DNA of 64,000 bases. Origin: Proteiniclasticum ruminis DSM 24773. GTDB lineage: Bacteria; Bacillota; Clostridia; Clostridiales; Clostridiaceae. Position 1 is the first letter of the stretch. Each line of letters begins with the position of its first letter. The notes beneath the pieces were generated by a model. That model was not told the DNA's origin, did not search any database, and saw only the letters and a program-made list of their open reading frames with translations. The stretch spans positions 223,357 to 287,356 of the forward strand of contig NZ_KL370832.1 of the NCBI RefSeq assembly GCF_000701905.1. The letters are read 5' to 3'. A program made the translations under genes and the position numbers. This document shows, piece after piece, positions 52,567-61,198 of this stretch.

Positions 52567-52606
52567 AAAAGAGTGAAGTACCGCTTTGCTTTTTTGCGGC
52601 TTTTTC
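52562..52606 (+). terminator. Regulated terminator before eutA
   Basis: GCCGCAAAA pairs perfectly with TTTTGCGGC, 21-base loop, followed by TTTTTC. It overlaps ANTAR hairpin P2. Confidence 0.9.
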
Positions 52607-52633
52607 TTTGGAGGAAAAAGGAGGGAGCACAAT

Positions 52634-54064
52634 GTGAGAGAAAGTCTTGTCAGCGTAGGCATCGATGTGGGCACATCCACCACTCAGATCATCTTCTCGA
52701 AAATTCAGGTGGAGAATATGGCTTCAGGAGCCAGAGTGCCGGAGTTCAAAATTGTGGACAAAGAGGTGATCTATCGGGGAGACATTTATTTTACCCCTCT
52801 CCTGTCCAGAACTCAGATCGATGAGAAAAAACTCCAGGCCATCATCGCAAAGGAGTATGAGAAATCAGGCATACATCCGGAGAATGTGGACAGTGGCGCT
52901 GTGATCATCACCGGGGAAACCGCACGAAAGGAAAATGCGGAGAAGATCATGAAAAGCCTGGTTCATTTTGCCGGAGAGTTTGTGGTGGCCACAGCAGGAC
53001 CGGACCTGGAAGGCATCCTTGCTGGAAAGGGATGCGGTGCAGCCCAGGTATCCGACAAGGAAGGAAAGTATGTGGTGAATCTTGACATCGGGGGCGGCAC
53101 CACCAACATCGCAGTATTTAAAGATGGAGAGCCTTTGGACACAGCATGTCTTGATATCGGAGGCAGACTCATATATTTTGATGACGCCGGCCGAGTGGAT
53201 TATGTGTCTGAGAGCATACAGAAGCTTGCGAAAGAAAGAGAGATCCCGCTTTATGAGGGGATGGTCCTGGATGAGAAGGTCATTAGGGACGTGGTGGAAG
53301 CCATGGCTGAAGTGCTCTTTGAATCCATCACCCTGAAAAAATCCAGAAATCTTGATCTTACCATGAGCAGAAAAGGAAAACTTCTCCGGAAGGAAACTCC
53401 CATTGAGCTGGTGAGCTTCTCTGGCGGTGTTTCCGATTATATCTACTTCCACGAAGAGGAGAAAGAAGTCTACCGCTACGGTGACATAGGGATTCTTCTT
53501 GGAAGGGCCATACGAAAACGCTTTGAGAAAGGACATCTGGAACTGATGGTGCCCAAGGAGACCATCATGGCCACGGTGGTGGGCGCTGGAACCCAGACGA
53601 TGGAGCTCAGTGGAAGCACCATTACTTTCACGGGAAATCTGTTTCCCATAAAGAATCTCCCCATTGTTGCTCTCACAAGAGAAGAAGAGGCTTCGGAGAA
53701 TCTTCCGGAGATACTAAAAGAAAAGCTCTCCTGGTACACCCTGGAGGATGGGAAAGATCTCATTGCCCTCTTTCTTCACGGGAAGCGGAACATGCCCTAT
53801 AAAGAGGTGGAAACCCTTGCAAGAATCATCACAAAAGCACTGGAAGACCACTATAGAGACGAAGAGCCCTTCATCGTTCTGGTGGAGGAGGATCTTGGGA
53901 AAGTTCTGGGTCAGAGCATGCTGCTTCAAATGAAAACGAAAAGGGACATCATCTCCATGGATGGCATCAAGGTCTCCAGTGGCGATTACATCGACATTGG
54001 GAAACCCATTGGAAACGGATCTGTATTATCGGTCATTATTAAAACCATAGTATTCAATTATTGA
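52634..54064 (+). CDS. eutA: Ethanolamine ammonia-lyase reactivating factor EutA
   Basis: This 476-residue actin/Hsp70-fold ATPase has VGIDVGTSTTQIIFSKI at the start and LDIGGGTTNIAVF in the second half. It removes damaged B12 from ammonia-lyase by ATP-driven exchange. The start is GTG 52634 with GGAGG upstream; the frame extends to 52586 but without similarity. It lies behind the second EutV-controlled terminator, so it heads the catalytic part of the operon. Confidence 0.95.
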   Translation: MRESLVSVGIDVGTSTTQIIFSKIQVENMASGARVPEFKIVDKEVIYRGDIYFTPLLSRTQIDEKKLQAIIAKEYEKSGIHPENVDSGAVIITGETARKENAEKIMKSLVHFAGEFVVATAGPDLEGILAGKGCGAAQVSDKEGKYVVNLDIGGGTTNIAVFKDGEPLDTACLDIGGRLIYFDDAGRVDYVSESIQKLAKEREIPLYEGMVLDEKVIRDVVEAMAEVLFESITLKKSRNLDLTMSRKGKLLRKETPIELVSFSGGVSDYIYFHEEEKEVYRYGDIGILLGRAIRKRFEKGHLELMVPKETIMATVVGAGTQTMELSGSTITFTGNLFPIKNLPIVALTREEEASENLPEILKEKLSWYTLEDGKDLIALFLHGKRNMPYKEVETLARIITKALEDHYRDEEPFIVLVEEDLGKVLGQSMLLQMKTKRDIISMDGIKVSSGDYIDIGKPIGNGSVLSVIIKTIVFNY

Positions 54065-54081
54065 AAGAGGTGAATTAACAC

Positions 54082-55446
54082 ATGAATTTGAAAACCAAGT
54101 TGTTCGGCACAGTCTATCAGTTCGGTTCTGTGAAAGAAGTCCTCGCAAAAGCCAATGAGGAGAAATCCGGCGACCAGCTGGCAGGCATTGCGGCTGAAAA
54201 TTCGACAGAACGTGTTGCAGCCAAGGAAGTACTCTCGCATCTGCTTCTCAGCGATCTTAGAAACAATCCAGTGGTCCCATATGAAGAGGATGAAGTCACA
54301 AGAGTCATTCAGGATGGTGTCAATGAAACCATCTATAACGAAATCAAAAACTGGACCGTTGGAGAACTAAGGGAATGGCTCCTCAGCTACGAGGCAACGC
54401 CAAGAAAGATCAGAAGAATCAGCGCAGGCCTGACCAGTGAAATGGTGGCAAGTGTTGCAAAGCTCATGAGCAATATGGACCTGATCTATGCAGCGAAGAA
54501 GATCCGCGTGCCAGCCACCTGCAACACCACCATCGGTCTGGACGGCACCCTCAGTATCAGGCTGCAGCCCAACCACACCACAGACAATTTGGACGGTATC
54601 GCCATTTCCGTTTATGAAGGTCTCAGTTATGGGGCTGGAGATGCGGTCATCGGTCTTAATCCGGTAGATGACACCGTAGACAATGTAAAAAGAGTTCTGG
54701 AGCTTTTCAAGTCCATCAAGGACAAATGGGAAATTCCTACCCAGGCCTGTGTTCTGGCCCACGTGACCACTCAGATGGAAGCCGTCAGGCAGGGAGCCCC
54801 AACAGATCTGATTTTCCAGAGCATCGCCGGTTCCCAGAAGGGAAATGAAGCCTTTGGTATTGATGTGGCCATGCTGGATGAAGCAAGAGCCCTGGTTTTG
54901 AAACATGGCACAAGCCATGGAGAAAACGTCATGTACTTTGAAACAGGACAAGGCGCAGAGCTTTCTGCTGATGCGCACTTCGGTGCAGACCAGGTGACCA
55001 TGGAAGCCAGATGCTATGGACTTGCAAAGCGCTACAAACCATTCCTTGTGAACACTGTGGTAGGATTCATCGGACCTGAGTATCTTTATGACAGCAAACA
55101 GGTCATAAGAGCTGGTCTGGAAGACCACTTCATGGGTAAACTCACTGGAATTCCAATGGGTGTGGATGCCTGTTACACAAACCATATCAAAGCAGACCAG
55201 AATGACATTGAGAATCTGGCTATACTGCTCACCACCGCAGGATGCAACTATTTCATGGGTATCCCAAACGGTGATGATATCATGCTGAACTACCAGTGCA
55301 CCAGTTATCATGACGGGCCTAGCCTGCGAGAACTTCTCAATCTTTCTCCCATCAAAGAATTTGAATGCTGGTTGGAAAAGATGGGCATCCTGAAGGATGG
55401 AAAACTCACAGAGCGCGCTGGAGATGCATCCATATTCTTGGATTGA
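54082..55446 (+). CDS. eutB: Ethanolamine ammonia-lyase large subunit
   Basis: The 454-residue protein has the typical length of EutB. It is the (beta/alpha)8-barrel catalytic subunit that cleaves ethanolamine into acetaldehyde and ammonia with adenosylcobalamin. Recognisable blocks are NTTIGLDGTLSIRLQPNHTTDN, SYGAGDAVIGLNPVDDT, FETGQGAELSADAH and MGIPNGDDIMLNYQ. GAAAGAGGTGAATTAACAC precedes the ATG. eutC follows after 16 bases. Confidence 0.97.
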   Translation: MNLKTKLFGTVYQFGSVKEVLAKANEEKSGDQLAGIAAENSTERVAAKEVLSHLLLSDLRNNPVVPYEEDEVTRVIQDGVNETIYNEIKNWTVGELREWLLSYEATPRKIRRISAGLTSEMVASVAKLMSNMDLIYAAKKIRVPATCNTTIGLDGTLSIRLQPNHTTDNLDGIAISVYEGLSYGAGDAVIGLNPVDDTVDNVKRVLELFKSIKDKWEIPTQACVLAHVTTQMEAVRQGAPTDLIFQSIAGSQKGNEAFGIDVAMLDEARALVLKHGTSHGENVMYFETGQGAELSADAHFGADQVTMEARCYGLAKRYKPFLVNTVVGFIGPEYLYDSKQVIRAGLEDHFMGKLTGIPMGVDACYTNHIKADQNDIENLAILLTTAGCNYFMGIPNGDDIMLNYQCTSYHDGPSLRELLNLSPIKEFECWLEKMGILKDGKLTERAGDASIFLD

Positions 55447-55462
55447 GAGGAGGGAACAAGTA

Positions 55463-56323
55463 ATGATTACAGATCAGGAATTAAGAGCAGTTATTGAAAA
55501 AGTCATGAAAGAAATGGGCAAAGAAGAAAGCACAGGAGAAAAGAGTGCTCCTGTGGATGACGGCACCATCCGCGACATCACCGCAAAACCCATTCAGGAA
55601 GTATTCTATGTGCCAAACCCCAAAAACAGAGACCAGTACATGAAGCTGAAGAAAAAAACACCAGCCCGTGTAGGTATCTGGAGAACAGGTCCAAGAAACA
55701 CCACAGAGACCCTTCTCCGATTCCGGGCAGACCATGCGGTGGCTCAGGATGCAGTATGGTCCCATGTGGATGAGGACTTTTTGAAAGAACTGAACCTGCC
55801 AATGGTTCAGACAAAGATTCACGACAAAGAAGAGTACATCACAAGGCCAGACCTCGGCAGACAGTTTGATGAAGAGAACACAAAGAAAATCAAAGAGATT
55901 GCGAAAGCCAAGCCAAGAGTGCAGATCATCGTTGCCGATGGCCTCAGCTCCACCGCCATAGAAGCCAATCTCAAGGATATTCTTCCTGCCATCATGAGCG
56001 GACTGAAAGGGTACGGCATTGAATGCGGGACACCGTTTTTCATTAAGTACGGCCGTGTGGGCTCCATGGATGAGGTCTCCCAGGCGCTGGATGCAGAACT
56101 TACCATCCTTCTCATTGGAGAAAGACCAGGGCTTGCCACTGGAGAGAGTATGAGCTGCTATATGACCTACAGAGCCTATCCGGGAATTCCGGAAGCCAAG
56201 AGAACTGTAGTATCAAACATCCATAAAGAAGGTACCCCTGCCACAGAAGCAGGTGCACATATCGCTTCACTCATCAAGATCATGCTGGAAAAGAAAATGA
56301 CCGGTGTGGGTCTCAATCTATAA
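55463..56323 (+). CDS. eutC: Ethanolamine ammonia-lyase small subunit
   Basis: The 286-residue protein has an N-terminal amphipathic helix (residues 1-19, QELRAVIEKVMKEMG), a linker, and the B12-binding domain starting RVGIWRTGPRNTTETLLRFRADHA, with VQIIVADGLSSTAIEAN and GERPGLATGESMSCYMTY. It holds adenosylcobalamin at the EutB interface. The N-terminal helix of EutC directs the enzyme into the microcompartment in other bacteria. ATG 55463 follows GAGGAGGGAACAAGTA. Confidence 0.96.
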   Translation: MITDQELRAVIEKVMKEMGKEESTGEKSAPVDDGTIRDITAKPIQEVFYVPNPKNRDQYMKLKKKTPARVGIWRTGPRNTTETLLRFRADHAVAQDAVWSHVDEDFLKELNLPMVQTKIHDKEEYITRPDLGRQFDEENTKKIKEIAKAKPRVQIIVADGLSSTAIEANLKDILPAIMSGLKGYGIECGTPFFIKYGRVGSMDEVSQALDAELTILLIGERPGLATGESMSCYMTYRAYPGIPEAKRTVVSNIHKEGTPATEAGAHIASLIKIMLEKKMTGVGLNL

Positions 56324-56343
56324 GAACAAGGAGGGAATAAACC

Positions 56344-56997
56344 GTGAAATACGATAAACTGCAACCCAGCATACTCAGCATGAAAATAATCCCCAATGTG
56401 AATCCGGATATGGTAAAAGAATTCAATCTTCCAGAGGGCCATATGAGTCTTGGGCTCTTCACATCCGACTGTGATGATGTTTCCTATACCGCCCTGGATG
56501 AAGCCACAAAGAAAGCCGATGTGAAGGTGGTCTACGCGAAATCCTTCTATGGTGGCGCAGCCAATGCCAATACGAAGCTTGCTGGTGAAGTCATCGGCAT
56601 CATCTCCGGACCTAACCCTGCAGAAGTAAGAAGCGGGCTCAATGCCATCGTGGACTTCATCGAAAATGAAGCTGCGTTCTACAGCGCCAATGAAGATGAC
56701 ACCATCGCCTACTATGCCCACTGCATCTCAAGATCCGGGTCCTATCTGTCCCAGGTGGCAGGTATTGAAGAAGGCGAAGCCATTGCGTATCTCATCGCAC
56801 CACCACTGGAAGCCATGTATGCTCTGGATGCCGCACTGAAAGCTGCTGATGTGAAAATGGCCGCATTTTATGGCCCACCATCGGAAACGAACTTTGGCGG
56901 CGGTCTTCTCACCGGAAGCCAATCCGCCTGTAAAGCAGCCTGTGATGCATTCCAGGAAGCTGTCTGTTTCGTGGCCGACCAGCCTACAAAGTACTAG
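56344..56997 (+). CDS. eutL: EutL tandem-BMC shell protein
   Basis: The 217-residue trimeric shell protein has two fused BMC domains: LGLFTSDCDDVSYTALDEATKKADVKVVYAKSFYGG and YLIAPPLEAMYALDAALKAADVKMAAFYGPPSETNFGGG. EutL has a central pore gated by ethanolamine or zinc. The start is GTG 56344 after AAGGAGGGAATAAACC. It is the normal size. Confidence 0.95.
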   Translation: MKYDKLQPSILSMKIIPNVNPDMVKEFNLPEGHMSLGLFTSDCDDVSYTALDEATKKADVKVVYAKSFYGGAANANTKLAGEVIGIISGPNPAEVRSGLNAIVDFIENEAAFYSANEDDTIAYYAHCISRSGSYLSQVAGIEEGEAIAYLIAPPLEAMYALDAALKAADVKMAAFYGPPSETNFGGGLLTGSQSACKAACDAFQEAVCFVADQPTKY

Positions 56998-57017
56998 TTC
57001 TATAGGAAGGTGAAAAG

Positions 57018-57611
57018 ATGAAAAACAGCGCACTTGGTCTCATAGAGACATATGGTTTTGTAGGCGCTGTGGAAGCGGCGGATGCAGCCTTAAAAGCAGC
57101 AGAAGTATATGTGGTGGATCTTGTGAAGGTGAAGGGCGGCATCATGACCCTGACTCTTCAAGGAGAAGTGTCTGCAGTGAAAGCATCGGTGGATGCCGGT
57201 GCAGCCTCAGCAGAAAGGCTCGGGGTTCTTCTTTCCAGTCATGTGATTCCAAGACTGGATGAGGAAGTCTGGCCTATGGTTCTGAAAAAGGAAAAAGATC
57301 CAGAGCCTCCTCCGGAAGATCCAGAAGAAGACAAGAACAGTGAACCGTTCCCTGCAGAAGAGGAAGTAAGCGAAGAAGAGCGCCCTTTGGAACCCATAGA
57401 AGAAGAGGGAAGCCAGATCATGGAGAAGCCTCTCCCGAAACAGGAAAACTTCACAAAAGACATGATGGAGAAGCTGAAAGTAGTGGAACTCAGACGTATC
57501 GCCCGAGGGGTGGAAGGCATGAGGATCCCGAAAAATCAGATCAAATTTGCAAACAAGGAAACACTCCTGAAAGAAATCATCACCGCGCAGGAAAGGAGGG
57601 GTAAATCGTGA
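57018..57611 (+). CDS. EutK-like BMC shell protein with C-terminal extension
   Basis: The 197-residue protein has a BMC hexamer domain (1-92; ALGLIETYGFVGAVEAADAALKAAEVYV, GEVSAVKASVDAGAASAERLGVLLSSHVIPR), an acidic proline- and glutamate-rich linker (100-145), and a C-terminal domain (150-197; MMEKLKVVELRRIARGVEG, IPKNQIKFANKETLLKEII) like SAP or Rho-N nucleic-acid-binding helices. Enterobacterial EutK likewise joins BMC to a small helical nucleic-acid-type domain, though not identical. Its stop overlaps the eutE GTG start. Confidence 0.82.
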   Translation: MKNSALGLIETYGFVGAVEAADAALKAAEVYVVDLVKVKGGIMTLTLQGEVSAVKASVDAGAASAERLGVLLSSHVIPRLDEEVWPMVLKKEKDPEPPPEDPEEDKNSEPFPAEEEVSEEERPLEPIEEEGSQIMEKPLPKQENFTKDMMEKLKVVELRRIARGVEGMRIPKNQIKFANKETLLKEIITAQERRGKS

Positions 57612-59074
57612 CAGTATTAGATCGGGATCTGGCATCCTTGCAGGAAATGCGGGATCTTGTCAGAAAAGCAAAGTCTGCGCAGAAAGAATTCAAGAATTAC
57701 AGTCAGGCGGAGGTTGACCGGGTGGTCTTTGCTCTGGCCAGACGGATGGACAAAGAATCCGAAGCCTTGGCAAAAATGGCAGTGGAAGAGACCGGATACG
57801 GAAATGTGCCGGACAAGACCATGAAAAACCTGGTGGCTTCCAGAATTCTCTATGAAAGCATCAAAGATATGAAGACCGTAGGATTCATCCATGAAGACCA
57901 TGAAAAGAAAATCTACGAGATCGGGATTCCAGTGGGGGTCATCGCAGGCCTTGTGCCTTCGACCAATCCCACATCCACAGCCATCTACAAAGCCATCATC
58001 TCGCTGAAGGCGGGAAATGCCATTGTGCTTTCCCCCCATCCAGCAGCCAAAGGATGTATTCTGGCTGCGGTGAATCTCATGAAAGAAGTGCTCAAGGAGG
58101 AGCATGCGCCGGAAGACCTCATAGGATGCATCTCCACCCCCACCATGGAAGCCACAGACGGCCTGATGAAACATGACGATGTGAATCTCATTCTAGCCAC
58201 GGGTGGCTCAGCCATGGTGAAAGCCGCCTACAGCTCTGGAACGCCAGCCCTGGGTGTGGGACCTGGAAATGTGCCCGTCTTTGTGGAAAGAACAGCAGAT
58301 CTTGCGCTGGCCGCGAAGAGAATCGTTCAGGGAAAGTCCTTTGATTACGGCACCATCTGTGCATCAGAACAGTCCGTGGTCATCGAAGGCGCTGTCATTG
58401 AACCTATGCTGAAAGAGCTTCAGAAAGCGGGATGCTACTATCTCAGCGCTGAAGAGAAAAAGCTTCTGGATCCTGTGGTGCAGACACCACGGGGGACGCT
58501 GAACACAAAAATCGTTGGAAAGTCTGCCTTGGAGATTGCTGAAATGGCGGGGCTGAAAGTGCCGCCGGACACAAAAGTGCTCTTGGCAGAAGAAATGGGC
58601 GTGGGTAAGGATTACCCATTCTCCCGAGAAAAACTCTCACCACTTCTGGCTCTTTATGTGGAACCGGACTGGCAAAGAGCCTGTCTCCGGTGCATAGAGA
58701 TTCTGGAATATGGTGGAGAAGGACACTCCCTAGGGATCCATTCCAATAATGAATCCATCATCAGAGAGTTCGCCCTTCGTAAACCCGCATCCAGAATCCT
58801 CGTCAACTCTTCCACCACCCATGGAGCCGTTGGCGCCACCACCAATCTCATGCCTGCACTGACCCTTGGCTGCGGAGCCATTGGCGGCAGTGCCACCTCA
58901 GACAACATCTCGCCACTGAATCTCATCGATGTGCGCCGAATGGCTTACGGTGTGAGAGAAGTGGAAGATGTGATAAAGAGTGCGGAAGCATTAGACAAGT
59001 CTTCTTCGAGCCCATCCAGTGATCTGGACCTGGAAGAAGTGGTCCGCAAAATCCTTCGGGAAATGACAAAGTAA
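57608..59074 (+). CDS. eutE: Acetaldehyde dehydrogenase (acylating) EutE
   Basis: The 488-residue aldehyde dehydrogenase has GVIAGLVPSTNPTSTAIYKAI, ILATGGSAMVKAAY, GVGPGNVPVFV and the catalytic cysteine in FDYGTICASEQSVV. It makes acetyl-CoA from acetaldehyde with CoA and NAD+. A serine-rich linker and a C-terminal amphipathic helix (LDLEEVVRKILREMTK) form a probable encapsulation tag. GTG 57608 overlaps the previous stop; GGAAAGGAGGGGTAAATC precedes it. Confidence 0.95.
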   Translation: MTVLDRDLASLQEMRDLVRKAKSAQKEFKNYSQAEVDRVVFALARRMDKESEALAKMAVEETGYGNVPDKTMKNLVASRILYESIKDMKTVGFIHEDHEKKIYEIGIPVGVIAGLVPSTNPTSTAIYKAIISLKAGNAIVLSPHPAAKGCILAAVNLMKEVLKEEHAPEDLIGCISTPTMEATDGLMKHDDVNLILATGGSAMVKAAYSSGTPALGVGPGNVPVFVERTADLALAAKRIVQGKSFDYGTICASEQSVVIEGAVIEPMLKELQKAGCYYLSAEEKKLLDPVVQTPRGTLNTKIVGKSALEIAEMAGLKVPPDTKVLLAEEMGVGKDYPFSREKLSPLLALYVEPDWQRACLRCIEILEYGGEGHSLGIHSNNESIIREFALRKPASRILVNSSTTHGAVGATTNLMPALTLGCGAIGGSATSDNISPLNLIDVRRMAYGVREVEDVIKSAEALDKSSSSPSSDLDLEEVVRKILREMTK

Positions 59075-59134
59075 ATGAAAACCTGGTATCAAAACAAAAA
59101 AATAAGAAGAAGTTAAAATTAGGAGGAAATGAAA

Positions 59135-59422
59135 ATGGCAAACACAAACGCACTAGGAATGATCGAAACAAAGGGACTCGTTGGAGCAATCGAGGCAGCA
59201 GATGCTATGGTTAAAGCAGCCAATGTGACACTCATCGGAAAAGAGCATGTGGGTGGAGGACTTGTGACCGTTCTTGTACGTGGAGATGTAGGCGCAGTGA
59301 AGGCAGCAACCGATGCCGGCGCAGCAGCAGCGGAAAGAGTAGGGGAACTGATTTCTGTACATGTGATTCCAAGACCTCATCAGGAAGTGGAACTCATTCT
59401 TCCAAAGAAACAGGAGATCTAA
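59135..59422 (+). CDS. eutM: EutM major BMC shell protein
   Basis: The 95-residue canonical hexameric BMC protein has [26 protein letters not shown], a pore loop ([15 protein letters not shown]), [20 protein letters not shown] and [15 protein letters not shown]. It forms the bulk of the shell facets, consistent with its strong AGGAGG site eight bases before ATG 59135. A two-codon longer start at 59129 is too near the site. A 17-plus base hairpin lies just after the gene. Confidence 0.96.
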   Translation: MANTNALGMIETKGLVGAIEAADAMVKAANVTLIGKEHVGGGLVTVLVRGDVGAVKAATDAGAAAAERVGELISVHVIPRPHQEVELILPKKQEI

Positions 59423-59436
59423 TTCACACAAAAACT

Positions 59437-59472
59437 GTGAAACGGGACCGCTTTTGCGGTCCCCGGGTTCAC
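59437..59472 (+). promoter_or_regulatory. Intercistronic hairpin after eutM
   Basis: GTGAA and GGGACCGC pair with GCGGTCCC and TTCAC around TTTT, with small bulges and no U-tail. It could protect the eutM message or limit expression of later genes. Confidence 0.55.
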
Positions 59473-59491
59473 AAAGGAAGGATGTGAAGAA

Positions 59492-60274
59492 ATGGCCGTA
59501 CTGACCGAATCAAAACTTCGGACAAAATGGAAAAGTGGAAAATTCAAAGAGTATATTGCTGGAAAAGATGAAGTGATTACCCCTTCCGCCAGAGAATTTC
59601 TGAAGGAGAAGGGTGTGGCGCTCATTGTGAGCCAGGAGGAAGCAATGAAGGAGCCCCAAGCCATCCACAAAGTGCCCCATCCGGTGCATGAAAGAGAGGC
59701 CACTTCCAATGCGCCTGAGGATCCCAAGAAATACAAAAATTTCTATACAGGGGAATATTACAGCAAAAAGCCCGAAGCCATGACCCAGCTTTATGCAAAT
59801 CTTCTGGTCTATAAAGACGACCCGAGGATTGAGTTCCGAGGTCGGATTGACTCTCTGGAAGCAGAGTTCCTGCGTGGAATGCTTCTTCTAAATCATGAGA
59901 AAGACGAGCGTCTTTATAAAGGGCTGAAGGATGCGTATCTTCATCTTCGGAAAATCATGCGGGCAGAAGTGCTTGGAGAACCTCTCAAAAGTTTTGAACT
60001 CCTTGGCATGGACTATGAAGAAGTAAGAAGAGTCACCCACAGACCCAGTGACTATTTCAGTGGAGGGCATCTGGTTCTCACCGGTGGTGAAAGACCGGCT
60101 GTGATCCACCTGAACTGTCTGAGAACCAGGGTCCGTGAAGTGGAAATCATTGCGGTGAAAGCCTTCAAGGAAGAGCTGGAAACCCATAGAAACGACATTG
60201 TGGAGAGCCTCAACAGACTTTCCAGTGCAGTATATTATCTGATGCTTCTTGCCCAGTACGGGCAGGGAGAGTGA
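59492..60274 (+). CDS. eutT: Cob(I)alamin adenosyltransferase EutT
   Basis: The 260-residue protein has an N-terminal module (LTESKLRTKWKSGKFKEYIAGKDEVITPSAREFLKEKGVALI) followed by the EutT adenosyltransferase domain (DPRIEFRGRIDSLEAEFL, LLNHEKDERLYKGLKDAYLHLRKIMRAEVLGEPL). It attaches adenosine to B12 for EutBC. Salmonella EutT has a similar N-terminal segment and an iron-sulfur motif between; a clear cysteine cluster is absent here. AAGGAAGGATGTGAAGAA precedes the ATG. Confidence 0.9.
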   Translation: MAVLTESKLRTKWKSGKFKEYIAGKDEVITPSAREFLKEKGVALIVSQEEAMKEPQAIHKVPHPVHEREATSNAPEDPKKYKNFYTGEYYSKKPEAMTQLYANLLVYKDDPRIEFRGRIDSLEAEFLRGMLLLNHEKDERLYKGLKDAYLHLRKIMRAEVLGEPLKSFELLGMDYEEVRRVTHRPSDYFSGGHLVLTGGERPAVIHLNCLRTRVREVEIIAVKAFKEELETHRNDIVESLNRLSSAVYYLMLLAQYGQGE

Positions 60275-60300
60275 AGTTTAGTGGAAAGGAGGAGGCAGCC

Positions 60301-60930
60301 ATGATGGAAGAGATCATCCGGAAGGTGCTGGAAGAACTGAAAGCATTGGAAGAGAAGAATAAGATGAAAAAGAAAATGATGGTGCTTTCCAGAGATGCTG
60401 CGTCTTGTGAAAACATCATAAACCGCTTTTCGGATGCTTATGATGTATTATTTGCGAAGAGCTTCAGAGAAGAGGATGCACCGGATGCCCTGGTACTCAA
60501 GGACCTGACACCGGATGAACTGATGCTTCTTGCAGAAGGAAAGAACGGATGTCTGGGACCGGTGATGGAATGGCTCATGGCTGGGAAGCCTGTGTATCTG
60601 GAGCCGGAAAGCCTAGCCCATGTCAAAAACAAAGAAACCTGTAAAAAAACACTGTTTGATCTTTATGAAAATGCAGTGAAGACCCTGAAAAGCTATGGAG
60701 TGCTTCTCGTCTATGAAGAGAAGAGACAAAAGGGAGCCCCTGAGGCAGGGAAAAGCAGCGGAAGAAACCTTGTGACAGAAAGGGAAGTGAAGAGCACCAT
60801 CACAAAAGGGGAAAAGACGATTTGTGTGACAAAACAGACACTGATCACCCCTCTAGCGAAGGATCTCATGAAAGAATATGGCATCTGTACTGTGCTGAAG
60901 GAAGGAGGAAAAGACCATGCTGACAGGTAA
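60301..60930 (+). CDS. Uncharacterised eut operon protein (eut_hyp type)
   Basis: The 209-residue protein has an N-terminal amphipathic helix (MMEEIIRKVLEELKALEE) like encapsulation tags, a central alpha/beta part (DALVLKDLTPDELMLLAEGKNGCLGPVMEWLMAGKPVYL) reminiscent of flavoprotein folds, and a C-terminal module (EREVKSTITKGEKTICVTKQTLITPLAKDLMKEYGICTVL) like the EutT and EutQ N-termini. Firmicutes eut operons carry a protein of this size annotated only as ethanolamine utilization protein. ATG 60301 follows AAAGGAGGAGGCAGCC. Role unknown. Confidence 0.7.
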   Translation: MMEEIIRKVLEELKALEEKNKMKKKMMVLSRDAASCENIINRFSDAYDVLFAKSFREEDAPDALVLKDLTPDELMLLAEGKNGCLGPVMEWLMAGKPVYLEPESLAHVKNKETCKKTLFDLYENAVKTLKSYGVLLVYEEKRQKGAPEAGKSSGRNLVTEREVKSTITKGEKTICVTKQTLITPLAKDLMKEYGICTVLKEGGKDHADR

Positions 60931-61198
60931 AGTGGTGGGGAATGTCTGGGCCACCAAAAAAGAGCCCTCACTGAACGGACTGAAGCTTCTAATTGTCAGT
61001 CCCTATGATCCCCGGACAGGAGAAACATCCAAGGCCATTGTTGCCGCAGATGTTGTGGGAGCAGGCATTGGTGAGCTTGTCATTGTGGTTAGTGGAAGTT
61101 CTGCCAGAAAGATTCTCGGACGGGAAGATATGGCTGTGGACGCCACCATTGTGGGAATCATTGATGAAGTGGAAGTGGAGGCAGGTGATGGGAATTGA
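60917..61198 (+). CDS. eutN: EutN pentameric shell vertex protein
   Basis: The 93-residue EutN/CcmL protein (BMV family) starts LTGKVVGNVWATKKEPSLNGLKLLIV and has AADVVGAGIGELVIVVSGSSARKI and DATIVGIIDEVEV. Pentamers cap the vertices of the shell. ATG 60917 lies inside the end of the previous gene (14-base overlap) behind GAAGGAGGAAAAGACC. Confidence 0.93.
   Translation: MLTGKVVGNVWATKKEPSLNGLKLLIVSPYDPRTGETSKAIVAADVVGAGIGELVIVVSGSSARKILGREDMAVDATIVGIIDEVEVEAGDGN

Noticed and set aside
52865-53536. Minus-strand frame of 223 codons opposite eutA
   Set aside because: Antisense shadow of eutA without start signals or recognisable domain.
54367-55311. Long minus-strand frame (314 codons) opposite eutB
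   Set aside because: It is the shadow of a conserved, well-recognised gene, with no ribosome-binding site and cysteine/histidine-rich, domain-free sequence.
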